Below are positions 17,856-24,726 of a DNA stretch of 40,328 nucleotides, in pieces. This DNA is from Acidimicrobiaceae bacterium. GTDB taxonomy: Bacteria > Actinomycetota > Acidimicrobiia > Acidimicrobiales > RAAP-2. The stretch is taken from NCBI GenBank assembly GCA_003161575.1, contig PMOE01000085.1, positions 1-40,328 of the forward strand, read 5' to 3'. The notes beneath the pieces are model-generated. The model searched no databases. It was not told where the DNA came from and worked only from the letters and a program-made list of their open reading frames with translations. How positions within the stretch are numbered: position 1 is the stretch's first letter; each line of letters opens with the position of its first letter. Both the position numbers and the translations under genes were made by a program.

Positions 17856-18905
17856 TCAGGCCGGGATGGTGAGGGGACGGCCCAGACGCTCCGAGGCGAT
17901 CTCCTCGGCCACGTCGATCGGCGTACTGCCGCTGGCCTCGGCCCGCTCGAGCACGAGAGCCACACGATCGGCAATCCCCATGACTGCTCCCCTCAGTTGA
18001 GCGTTGTCCCATCCGGATCGCAGGGCGTGGATCTGGATCACCCCACCGGCATTGATGAGGAAGTCGGGGACATAGGTGACCCCGCGCTCTGCGAGCAACG
18101 TGGCGCAGTGGCGTGCGGCCAGCACGTCGTTGGCGCCACCGGCGACGATCCGGCATCCGAGTGATTCGATGTTGTAGGGCGTGATCATGCGGGCGGTGGC
18201 GCACGGCGCGAACACATCGCAGCGATAACCGGTGGCCGTGCCTGCTGCAGTGAAGGCGCCACCGACCTTGGCCGCCAACATCTTGGCCCGCTGTTCGTCG
18301 ATATCGGCCACGATGACCTCGGCCCCTGCTGCTGCAAGGTAGTGGGCCAGGACCCCGCCCACGTGGCCCGCCCCTTGGACGACCACCCGATGACCGTCAA
18401 GGGCGGTCCCGTCGGTGTGTCTGACCGCGGCAACGATGCCGGAGAAAATTCCGAGTGCGGTCCACGGAGACGGGTCCTGGTGGTCGCACGAGACGTCGGG
18501 GGCGACGGTGTGGATGGTGGCCAGGTCAGCGACGGTGGTGCCCATGTCGACGCCGGGCACGTAGGAACCGCCGAGGCGGTTCACAAAGCGCCCGAAGGCC
18601 TCCATGAGTGCTCGACGATCCTGAACCGGTTCCTCGCGAATGATGACCGACTTGGCTCCGCCGTAGGGGATGGCGGCGAGGGCGTTCTTGAGGGTCATGC
18701 CCCGGGCCAACCGGCGAGCCTCGGTGCTTGCGGCGTCCTCGCTCTCGTAGGGCATCCAACGGACGCCGCCCAGCCCCGGCCCGAGGGTGGTGTCGTCAAT
18801 GGCGATCACGGCCCGCATTCCGGTCGGGCGGTCATGGCACACAACCACTCGCTCGGTGTCGCTCGAGACCAGGTCCGTGTGATCGAGGACGGGGGCGAAG
18901 CTCAC
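17856..18905 (-). CDS. Leu/Val/Phe-type amino acid dehydrogenase (Glu/Leu/Phe/Val DH family)
   Basis: The 349-residue enzyme deaminates an amino acid to the 2-oxoacid with NAD(P)+. The N-terminal domain carries LGPGLGGVRWMPY and the lysine motifs GMTLKNALAAIPYGGAKSV, whose lysines bind the substrate and assist catalysis. The Rossmann domain has VVVQGAGHVGGVLAHYL, followed by PDFLINAGGVIQ. Length and motifs fit leucine/valine/phenylalanine dehydrogenases better than hexameric glutamate dehydrogenase, but specificity cannot be read. The GTG start has no strong ribosome site. The downstream oxidoreductase would consume its product. The divergent Lrp/AsnC gene is the likely regulator. Confidence 0.9.
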   Translation of the reverse strand: MSFAPVLDHTDLVSSDTERVVVCHDRPTGMRAVIAIDDTTLGPGLGGVRWMPYESEDAASTEARRLARGMTLKNALAAIPYGGAKSVIIREEPVQDRRALMEAFGRFVNRLGGSYVPGVDMGTTVADLATIHTVAPDVSCDHQDPSPWTALGIFSGIVAAVRHTDGTALDGHRVVVQGAGHVGGVLAHYLAAAGAEVIVADIDEQRAKMLAAKVGGAFTAAGTATGYRCDVFAPCATARMITPYNIESLGCRIVAGGANDVLAARHCATLLAERGVTYVPDFLINAGGVIQIHALRSGWDNAQLRGAVMGIADRVALVLERAEASGSTPIDVAEEIASERLGRPLTIPA

Positions 18906-19040
18906 GATTTAATTGGATACCCATTACCGCCCGGTCCAGTCGAATTATCTGTTCTTCAGCGTGTTAACGCGGGAATATGACCATCCAAGGGGTGTGAGAG
19001 CTATAATTCTGCGTGATAGGAGAATCGCTGGGAGCGAACA
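18906..19040. promoter_or_regulatory. divergent promoter/operator region for lrp-like and dehydrogenase genes
   Basis: This 135-bp region is clearly more AT-rich than its flanks. On the plus strand TATAAT at 19002-19007 is a perfect -10 for the regulator gene; the best -35 is ATGACC at 18977-18982 with a 19-base spacer. The -10 lies inside an imperfect dyad, AGA-N8-TCT (18998-19011), a reasonable Lrp-type operator candidate. No convincing promoter for the minus-strand gene was found. Confidence 0.5.
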
Positions 19041-19508
19041 GTGACCGACCACGATCTCGACGGGACCGACCACGAGATCCTCGAGTTGTTGGCGGAGAAC
19101 GCGCGGCGGACGATGGGGGACATGGCCGGGCGAGTGGCCCTCTCCCCTTCAGCCGTGAAGCGACGGGTCGACCGGCTCGAACGCCTGGGGGTGATCACCG
19201 GGTACACGGTGGTGGTCGACCACGCGAAGGCCGGGCGGCCCATCCAGGCCTTCACCGAGGTGCGCTTCTCGGGGACCGCCGACCTCGAGGAGATCCAGCA
19301 CACGGCCGCCCAGATGCCCGAGGTCCTCTCGGTGTTCACCACGGCCGGTGACCCCGACGCGTTGGTGTGGCTCCAGGTGCCAGACGTCGAACAGCTCGGT
19401 CATGCCATCGAGCGGCTGCGGCGCAGCGGCCGCGTGACCGGTACCAAGACCCTCATCGTGCTCGATACCTGGACCCGCCACCGTGAGACGGGCGACGAGC
19501 CTTCGTGA
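19041..19508 (+). CDS. Lrp/AsnC family transcriptional regulator
   Basis: The 155-residue protein has the family layout: an N-terminal winged helix-turn-helix (DHEILELLAENARRTMGDMA, LSPSAVKRRVDRLERLGVITGY) and a C-terminal RAM/ActR ligand-binding domain (IQAFTEVRFSG through VLSVFTTAGDPDALVWLQV). Such proteins sense amino acids and regulate their metabolism. Divergence from an amino-acid dehydrogenase and a 2-oxoacid ferredoxin oxidoreductase suggests it controls that operon and itself. The GTG start has GGGAG six bases upstream and a perfect TATAAT box before it. Confidence 0.93.
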   Translation: MTDHDLDGTDHEILELLAENARRTMGDMAGRVALSPSAVKRRVDRLERLGVITGYTVVVDHAKAGRPIQAFTEVRFSGTADLEEIQHTAAQMPEVLSVFTTAGDPDALVWLQVPDVEQLGHAIERLRRSGRVTGTKTLIVLDTWTRHRETGDEPS

Positions 19509-19651
19509 TCGGCTGAGTGGGCGTGCCCGCGGTCGCCGGGGGCAGCGTGTCGCGGCGGCCGAACCCACGTGACCGCACCAGGCGAGAAACGAAACGGCGG
19601 CCAGCCGGGTCGCCCGTCGAACCGCGAACGATGGGTTCGGGCGATCGACTG

Positions 19652-20140
19652 TCAGTCCCGTAGTGCGCCGTCGCCGGGCGGTTCTCGCAGGGCGACAAGG
19701 CGATCGATGAAGGCGGCTTGTGCGGGGTTGATCTTGGCTCGGGCCTCCGCCACGGTGAACCAGGTCGCCCGGTCCACCTCGGGAAACGATTGCCGCCTCC
19801 CGGATCGTGGCGGCCATTCCATCTCGAAGTCGTTGCTCTCGATCCTCGACGCGTCGAGATCACCGGCGACCGCCCACGCACTCACCCGCTTTCCGCTTGC
19901 CTGGACGATCTCGCCGAGCCCGACGCGCTCGCCCGGCGGCGCCCCGTGCCCCAGTTCCTCGGTGAACTCGCGCTCTGCCGCGGCCAGCGGATCCTCCGTG
20001 CCGTCGAGCTCACCCTTTGGGATCGACCAGGACCCCTGGTCCTTGTTCGCCCAGAGCGGACCGCCTGGATGGACGAGCAGGACCTCGAGGCCGTTCTTTC
20101 CGGTGCGGGAGAGGAGGAGGCCGGCGCTGCGTTTGGGCAC
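19652..20140 (-). CDS. NUDIX hydrolase
   Basis: The 162-residue protein carries the complete Nudix box at 43-65: G43, E49, then R57-E58 and E61-E62, ending in LGH. The magnesium-binding glutamates are present, so it should hydrolyse a nucleoside-diphosphate-linked substrate. The N-terminus MPKRSAGLLLSR and the strand LEVLLVHPGGPLWANKDQGSWSIPKGE are typical of small actinobacterial members. The GTG start is chosen because GGAG lies eight bases upstream and the protein then starts at the first strand; the frame extends further upstream without family similarity. The substrate is unknown. The gene sits 50 bp after the CX5C repeat protein on the same strand. Confidence 0.88.
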   Translation of the reverse strand: MPKRSAGLLLSRTGKNGLEVLLVHPGGPLWANKDQGSWSIPKGELDGTEDPLAAAEREFTEELGHGAPPGERVGLGEIVQASGKRVSAWAVAGDLDASRIESNDFEMEWPPRSGRRQSFPEVDRATWFTVAEARAKINPAQAAFIDRLVALREPPGDGALRD

Positions 20141-20190
20141 GTTCCATTCTCCACCTTTGTCTGGTGCCGGCAGCCCCGAGCGATCCGTAG

Positions 20191-21588
20191 CTACCCGGCC
20201 ACTCCCGATGCGGCCCGGCCGAGTTCCAACGAGTTGGCCGAGACTCCCGTCTCCGAGGTGCTCATGTCCCAGCATTGGAGGGCGGTCGGGCAGGTCAACG
20301 CCCCTGCCGCAATGCGCCCGCTCAGAGCAGCGGCGGTGACCCCTTCGATCGTCCTGGTGGCCTGATTGGCGACCGCATTACCCGAGGATCCACAGCCCGG
20401 AGGACACAGGGGGATGGCGGCGGTCCCGGTCCCGATGGTTCGGGGGCTGGTAGCGAGCGCCATGGTCGCGCCCGTTGCTCGGGTGAAGACGTCGACGGCG
20501 CCTGTCCGGTCGGGGCCGGCGGCCCAACACCCCGCACCGGTGGAGCACGAGACCGTGACGATCCGGGTTGGAGCCGAGCCGGCCAGGACCTGCCGGTGCC
20601 ACGTCCGACCGCCGTTCGCCGTTGTCAGCACGATGCCGCCGTTTCGGGCCGTTCCACCAGCCCAGCAGGACTCGACCACCCCGCAGGACACCGACGCGAG
20701 TGACACCGTCGCGGCCGGGGCGGACTGGCTCACCCAGTGCCGACCCCCGTCGGCTGTCGTCACGATGGCCGCTGCTGTCCCGGCCTGACCGACGGCCCAG
20801 CAATGGGCGATCTGGGGACAGCTGACCGAGACGAGGGAAGTGACGGCGGCCGGGGTGGACTGGTTCACCCAGTGCCGGCCCCCGTCGGTCGTGCTCACGA
20901 TGGCCGCCGTGCCTCCGGCGCTGCCTACGGCCACGCAGTGCTCGGGCGACGAACAGCCAATGGCCGAGAGCTCGGTCACGTTGCCCGGTGCGCCATGACG
21001 TTGCCAGGTCCGTCCGCCGTCCGTGCTTACGGCGACCACCGCGTGGTCGGGGGCGTCCGCCACGGCGAAGCAGCCCCGAGCGGTCGGGCAGTCGAGGGAG
21101 GTCAGCTCGTCTGCCGCGTCGTTACCGGCGACCGCGGAAGCCGGCGGCGCCAGCTGTACCCGGTCGTCGACGAGGGCCATGCGCACCGCGGCTGAGGAGG
21201 CGGCTGCGGGAATGCTCACGCCACCTTGGGCCGACAGGCCCATGTCGAGGCCAGCGGCCAACACAGCCATGGCGGCGGCGGCGGTCATCGCCTCCCGTCG
21301 GTACCCCCGGCGCACCCGCTTCGCCGGAAGGGGAAACCCGACAGGGATCGGGCGTACCGGGCCGAGCGTCACTGGCTCCAGTTGATCCAGGTCGATGTGG
21401 TCCCACCGATCTTGCCTCGGCCGCGCGCGGACCGCGTCAGCCAGCACGAGCAGATCGTCGGCGGACCCGAGACCCGCTGCGTCGCTCCGGGCCCGGGCGT
21501 CGAGGGCCGCGTCGAGGGCCAATGCGGTGACGATCGAATCCGGCGGAGCGAACGCGCCGGAAGCACGGCGGTCAGGCATCGACCACAT
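20191..21588 (-). CDS. membrane-anchored protein with CX5C/BNR-like repeats, coupled to an ECF sigma factor
   Basis: The protein has 465 residues. About 95 N-terminal residues are cytoplasmic-type and helical. A basic stretch (KRVRRGYRR) and one hydrophobic segment at about 100-118 follow. The outer part has six modules of about 45 residues, each with a CX5C pair followed by an aromatic/AVG turn (CPTARGC, CSSPEHC, CPQIAHC, CGVVESC, CSTGAGC, CPTALQC); four include a TDGGRTW-like Asp-box turn. This suggests a beta-propeller stabilised by disulfides. Its start overlaps the sigma gene by 17 bp, the usual position of an anti-sigma factor, but no HXXXCXXC anti-sigma zinc motif is visible. An ATG at 21579 is an alternative start. 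Confidence 0.72.
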   Translation of the reverse strand: MWSMPDRRASGAFAPPDSIVTALALDAALDARARSDAAGLGSADDLLVLADAVRARPRQDRWDHIDLDQLEPVTLGPVRPIPVGFPLPAKRVRRGYRREAMTAAAAMAVLAAGLDMGLSAQGGVSIPAAASSAAVRMALVDDRVQLAPPASAVAGNDAADELTSLDCPTARGCFAVADAPDHAVVAVSTDGGRTWQRHGAPGNVTELSAIGCSSPEHCVAVGSAGGTAAIVSTTDGGRHWVNQSTPAAVTSLVSVSCPQIAHCWAVGQAGTAAAIVTTADGGRHWVSQSAPAATVSLASVSCGVVESCWAGGTARNGGIVLTTANGGRTWHRQVLAGSAPTRIVTVSCSTGAGCWAAGPDRTGAVDVFTRATGATMALATSPRTIGTGTAAIPLCPPGCGSSGNAVANQATRTIEGVTAAALSGRIAAGALTCPTALQCWDMSTSETGVSANSLELGRAASGVAG

Positions 21589-22183
21589 CGGACCCCCCAG
21601 CACCAACCACGACGGCGGTGTACTCCTCGCGCAACTGCACCAGGGCGCGGTGTTGCAGCTGGCGCACTGCGGCATCGCTGCGTCGCATCCGAGCCGCGGT
21701 TTCCGCGCTCGAGAGTCCGTCGGAAAGTCGAAGGCGGAGCACCGTGCGATAGTCCTCGGGCAGGCGCTCAAGGGCGGAGTGCAGCATCTCTCCCTCAATA
21801 CCAGCCAACGCGAGCGCCTCAGGTCCGGGTCCTTCAATCGGATGATCAGCCACTTCGGTGTGCGGGTCCACAAACCGGCGTCGGCGCCAACGGTCCCGCA
21901 CCAGGTTTCGGGCCACCTGGGACAGGTAGGCGCGCAGGCTGCCGATGCTCTCGAACGAGGCGAGGCGCGGGAGTACCCGGGCGAAGGCCTCTTGGGTGAG
22001 GTCCTCTGCTTCCATCCGGTCTCCCATCTCGGCGCTGATGATCCGGTGGATGCGGGGCCATTCGCTGCGGATCAGCGTCTCGAGGGCCGCCCGCTCCCCG
22101 GTGCGGGCGCGCCAGAAGACCTGGTCGGCAGCGTCATCCCTGGTCAGCGCCGGTGACACCGGAGAGGGGGGCGCCGGTGTCAC
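21572..22183 (-). CDS. ECF-type RNA polymerase sigma factor
   Basis: From a GTG at 22183 the protein has 203 residues, the usual ECF size. Region 2 includes ALETLIRSEWPRIHRI, the DLTQEAFARVLPRL helix and SLRAYLSQVARNLVRDRWRR. Region 4 includes ALERLPEDYRTVLRLRLSDG and the helix-turn-helix LSSAETAARMRRSDAAVRQ. The start is uncertain: the frame is open to a TTG at 22333, but neither that codon nor the GTG codons at 22183 and 22159 has a ribosome site. Third-position GC is low upstream of about 22266 and high after it. The GTG overlaps the stop of a short upstream ORF and sits in a strong hairpin. Confidence 0.85.
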   Translation of the reverse strand: MTPAPPSPVSPALTRDDAADQVFWRARTGERAALETLIRSEWPRIHRIISAEMGDRMEAEDLTQEAFARVLPRLASFESIGSLRAYLSQVARNLVRDRWRRRRFVDPHTEVADHPIEGPGPEALALAGIEGEMLHSALERLPEDYRTVLRLRLSDGLSSAETAARMRRSDAAVRQLQHRALVQLREEYTAVVVGAGGSDVVDA

Positions 22184-22186
22184 CGG
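22150..22186 (-). promoter_or_regulatory. 13-bp hairpin / paired palindromes at the sigma-factor start
   Basis: CCGGTGACACCGG (22150-22162) and CCGGTGTCACCGG (22174-22186) are exact inverted repeats around an 11-base loop. Each is also a near-perfect palindrome by itself. In mRNA they would form a very stable hairpin containing the GTG at 22183 and the stop codon of the leader ORF. In DNA they could instead be a two-site operator with 24-bp spacing. The sequence alone does not separate the two readings. Confidence 0.6.
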
Positions 22187-22266
22187 CGGTGCGGTGACCA
22201 GGGTGACCGCCTCGGGGGTGGGGCGGTCGCGGTGGTTGTCCCTCGGTCTCGGGCTCTTTCCACCAT
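22180..22266 (-). CDS. putative 28-residue leader peptide upstream of the ECF sigma gene
   Basis: A short ORF starts at an ATG with GGAG five bases upstream, the best ribosome site in this region. It encodes 28 residues rich in Arg, Pro and Thr, starting MVERARDRG and ending SPHRR. Its TGA (22182-22180) overlaps the GTG at 22183 in the sigma frame (GTGA), the arrangement of translational coupling. Against it, third-position GC between 22183 and 22266 is somewhat higher in the sigma frame than in this one. A one-base frameshift or sequence error joining this start to the sigma frame is therefore an alternative. Confidence 0.4.
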   Translation of the reverse strand: MVERARDRGTTTATAPPPRRSPWSPHRR

Positions 22267-22446
22267 CACCTCTCCAGACGCACGGGTCTTCAAAGTGTGA
22301 CGGGGAAACTTCAACAGTTGATAAGAGGCCCAACTGGGCTGCGTATCACCGGTTTTGGCGCCCAACGACGTTCCGGTGACCGAGGACCCGGGGAGAATTC
22401 GCGGGCTGGCAACGTTGATGCACAAGCGTGGCGGAAACTGTGCGAC

Positions 22447-23016
22447 TCACCTCCCCAGGGCGATCAGGAGGTGTTCGACGTTGTGTTCGAGCTCAACCGA
22501 TGCTTCCAAGTGCAGGTCGATGTCGGACGGCGCCACCCAGCGTTGTCGAAAGGATGCGACATGATCCCAGTCGAGTTCGTACCAACCCGGAATGGCCCGC
22601 TGGCGCCCTTCTACTCTCGAACGGTGCAGCGTCACGTCCTCGCACGAGGTGAGCACCACCACGCACTTGGCTCCGTACTCGGCTGCGAGGGCCCGGGTTT
22701 CCGCTATGTCGTCTTCGCGGGCCACCCCGTCGAGGATGGCCGAACGGCCGGCGCGCAACTGGGCCCGAGCGAATTGCCAGAGTAATGACCAGCCGACGTG
22801 CCGGTAGGTGGGGTGATCGAGTGCCTGCAAGGCGTCCTGAATCTCGTTGAAAGGCGTGAGGGCACCCATGGCCCAGTCATGGCCAAATACCGCGGCGGGA
22901 AGCCAGGCTGCGGCCACCTCGGCCAACGTCGACTTCCCGGTGCCCGGTGGCCCGGTGATCAGGACGAGGACCGGTGGCCCCGATCGCCGCGGCGGCTCCT
23001 CGGCTTCATTGGTCAA
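22447..23016 (-). CDS. P-loop ATP-binding protein, zeta-toxin/AAA_33-like kinase
   Basis: The 189-residue protein has Walker A GPPGTGKS at 22-29 and a small-molecule kinase layout: a second-strand Asp (FGHDW), AILDGVAREDDIAETRALA, and VVLTSCEDVTLHRSRVEGR, an Arg-rich lid. It resembles AAA_33 or gluconate-kinase-like proteins that phosphorylate small metabolites or nucleosides. The substrate is unknown. The TTG start overlaps the stop of the rhodanese gene (TTGA), so both are translated together. No antitoxin-like partner is present, which argues against a toxin role. Confidence 0.75.
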   Translation of the reverse strand: MTNEAEEPPRRSGPPVLVLITGPPGTGKSTLAEVAAAWLPAAVFGHDWAMGALTPFNEIQDALQALDHPTYRHVGWSLLWQFARAQLRAGRSAILDGVAREDDIAETRALAAEYGAKCVVVLTSCEDVTLHRSRVEGRQRAIPGWYELDWDHVASFRQRWVAPSDIDLHLEASVELEHNVEHLLIALGR

Positions 23017-23321
23017 CCGTCCGGCTCGCTAGCAATCCAGGCCACGGCGCCGCCAGCGAGGTTCTCGGCTGGCCAGCCGGCGTTGGAAAGCGCTTCGGCC
23101 GCTGTCGCGGACCGCCCGCCCACGTGGCAAGTCACAACGATCGTGCGATCCTTCGGGAGTTCTCCGGTGCGTCCACCGAGTTCACCCAGCGGGATGTTCA
23201 CCGCCCCGGGAAATGCCCATTCGGCGACCTCGTCTGGTTCACGGACATCGAGGATGAAGATCTGTTCGCCGTCGCTCAACCGGGCACGAAGATCGTCGGG
23301 CTGGGTTTCTCGGTAGGACAT
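23013..23321 (-). CDS. single-domain rhodanese (sulfurtransferase)
   Basis: The 102-residue protein is a single rhodanese homology domain. It has the entry motif FILDVREPDEVAEWAFPGAVNIP and the active loop CHVGGRS with the persulfide-forming Cys at 65, followed by AAEALSNAGW and NLAGGAVAW. It should carry sulfane sulfur between donors and acceptors in the cytoplasm. The ATG has GGAG upstream with a short spacer. The following kinase gene overlaps its stop codon. Confidence 0.93.
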   Translation of the reverse strand: MSYRETQPDDLRARLSDGEQIFILDVREPDEVAEWAFPGAVNIPLGELGGRTGELPKDRTIVVTCHVGGRSATAAEALSNAGWPAENLAGGAVAWIASEPDG

Positions 23322-23379
23322 TTCACTCCAATCGACCCGGGTCCCTCAGTCTGCCCCAGAGTAATGGGGCATTCTGATG

Positions 23380-23565
23380 CAAGTGTGCACCGACAGTCTG
23401 AGGATCCATAGTTTCTGGGACACGATGTGTCAGCAATTCTGGGACAACCGTTCTGAGGTGGTCCCATGGATCTGGCCAAGTACTGCGTCAACGCCGTGCT
23501 CGTGGAGGGACGCTCGGTGCGTGGCGTGGCGGCGGCAACCGGTCGTTCGAAGTCATGGGTGCGGC
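23380..23565 (+). mobile_element. decayed left end of an IS481-family element
   Basis: This occupies most of the 322-bp gap between the rhodanese and PH-domain genes. It contains a repeated TTCTGGGACA (near 23412 and 23440), as is common for transposase-binding ends, then an ATG that begins a truncated IS481-like transposase. Similarity ends near 23560, and no right end or catalytic domain follows. The remaining bases to 23643 look like ordinary promoter sequence. Confidence 0.6.
23466..23560 (+). pseudogene. IS481-type transposase N-terminal fragment
   Basis: About 32 codons read MDLAKYCVNAVLVEGRSVRG, then VAAATGRSKSWV, the N-terminal helix-turn-helix of IS481-family transposases. The reading then departs from the family (LTAKRKRPGLW) and runs on into the next gene. 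The DDE domain is absent. The fragment cannot encode a functional transposase. Confidence 0.65.
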
Positions 23566-23630
23566 TGACTGCGAAACGAAAGCGGCCCGGTCTGTGGTGC
23601 GCGTTCACCAAACCGGACACCGTTCGCCGG

Positions 23631-23636
23631 TACGCT
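23631..23636 (+). promoter_or_regulatory. -10 element for a leaderless start (PH-domain gene)
   Basis: TACGCT is followed by seven bases and the GTG at 23644. The nearby GAGG is too close (three bases) to be a good ribosome site. Confidence 0.4.
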
Positions 23637-23643
23637 GAGGCCG

Positions 23644-24387
23644 GTGCCGATCTTGAGCAGGATCTTGGGTGAGGACGAAGAAGTGCTGGTCGACCTACGA
23701 CCGCACTGGCTGTTCCTCTCGGGCCCATTGGCGTCGACCATGGTGGCCGTGGCAGTGGCCATTGCCGTCACCGTCGAATTTCCGAAGGCCCCGATCGCTA
23801 CCGCCTACGTGCTGGCCGTGATGGTTGCGGCCCCAATTCTTTGGTTCGGCATCCGGACGATCAAATGGTTGGGTGTCAGCTTGGTGATCACCAACGAACG
23901 GGTCATCTACCGCCGGGGGGTCTTCGGTCGTGACGTCATCCAGCTACGTATTCAACGGATCACCGAGGTTCATTGCTCGCAAACCCTTTGGGGCCGCATG
24001 CTCGGGGCCGGGGAGCTCATTGTGGAACTCCAAGGGGGGGACCCGATGGTGATTGCCGATGTAGGACACCCGCGGGTCGTCCAGCGCGTCTTGAATGATC
24101 AACTGACCCAGATCAGCCATGGAGCGCTTCTGGACGGGGGCGGGACCCGAGCGAGCGGCGTTCCCACCGATCCGGTCAGCGTCCCCCGACCGCTCGCTTT
24201 CGACCTCACCCCACCCCATGGGATCTCGCTCGCGGCTACCTCGGTTGGCGAACGATCGTCGCCGCCCCCGAGTGCCAGCGCCTCCCTCCACGATCAACTG
24301 ATACAACTCGATGACCTGCGTCGGCGGGGGATCTTGTCGAATGGCGAGTTTCAAGCCAAGAAAGCCGAGCTCCTCAGCCGGCTTTGA
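23644..24387 (+). CDS. bacterial PH-domain membrane protein with SHOCT tail
   Basis: The 247-residue protein has two membrane segments at about 23-45 and 51-71. A bPH_2 domain follows (VSLVITNERVIYRRGVFGRDVIQLRIQRITEVHCSQ is its core, written here only as a pattern: two strands, then the RRGVFGRDV turn). After a Ser/Pro-rich linker the C-terminus (IQLDDLRRRGILSNGEF onward) is a SHOCT domain, a short helical module often at the end of oligomeric membrane proteins. The function is unknown. The GTG start fits a leaderless mRNA. The gene lies directly after a decayed IS481 end, which may supply or disturb its upstream control. Confidence 0.82.
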   Translation: MPILSRILGEDEEVLVDLRPHWLFLSGPLASTMVAVAVAIAVTVEFPKAPIATAYVLAVMVAAPILWFGIRTIKWLGVSLVITNERVIYRRGVFGRDVIQLRIQRITEVHCSQTLWGRMLGAGELIVELQGGDPMVIADVGHPRVVQRVLNDQLTQISHGALLDGGGTRASGVPTDPVSVPRPLAFDLTPPHGISLAATSVGERSSPPPSASASLHDQLIQLDDLRRRGILSNGEFQAKKAELLSRL

Positions 24388-24422
24388 GACGCACGGCTTG
24401 AGGGCATGTTCCCGCCGGGGAG

Positions 24423-24428
24423 TACCGT
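24423..24428 (+). promoter_or_regulatory. -10 element for a leaderless start (zinc-ribbon gene)
   Basis: TACCGT is followed by seven bases and the GTG at 24436. TTGAGG at 24398-24403 may be the -35, with a 19-base spacer. Confidence 0.45.
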
Positions 24429-24435
24429 GGGGACT

Positions 24436-24726
24436 GTGTCCATCACCCGGTACCGCTGCACGGCGTGCGGAAATCTGACCCGATTCGACGTCGTCACGAC
24501 CCGGACGACGAGAGCCTTCAACCACTTCACGGTGGGCGGCGATCTCGAGGTGGAAGAAGAAGAGGTGCTGGCCGAATCGGTCGATGAGGTGTGCTGTCGC
24601 TGGTGCGGGCACGGGCGAGGAATCGAGGTGCTGGCGGACGGCCCGGAAATTGCCGACGGCGGCGGCGCCGACTCAGGCTCGGCCGACGCGGCCGGCAATT
24701 CTCCCCAGCGATCCCCGGTCAATTGA
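24436..24726 (+). CDS. zinc-ribbon protein of unknown function
   Basis: The 96-residue protein opens MSITRYRCTACGNLTRFDV and later has VDEVCCRWCGHG, giving two CXXC knuckles about 45 residues apart, a zinc-ribbon arrangement. Between them lies an acidic stretch (LEVEEEEVLAESVDE). The tail is Gly/Ala/Ser-rich and probably disordered. No named family was recognised. Its stop overlaps the TTG start of the thioredoxin-like gene (TTGA), so they are coupled. The GTG start has a -10 box seven bases upstream. Confidence 0.75.
   Translation: MSITRYRCTACGNLTRFDVVTTRTTRAFNHFTVGGDLEVEEEEVLAESVDEVCCRWCGHGRGIEVLADGPEIADGGGADSGSADAAGNSPQRSPVN

Noticed and set aside
19625..19639. CGAAC-GATGG-GTTCG as a second LexA box
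   Set aside because: The spacer is five bases rather than four, and it sits between convergent gene ends where no promoter is expected.
22447..23321. Zeta-type toxin with an antitoxin partner
   Set aside because: The overlapping neighbour is a rhodanese with an intact active site, not an antitoxin; the P-loop protein looks like an ordinary small-molecule kinase.
23466..23672. A 68-codon ORF as a functional small gene
   Set aside because: Its first half is an IS481 transposase N-terminus and its second half is random sequence running into the next gene.
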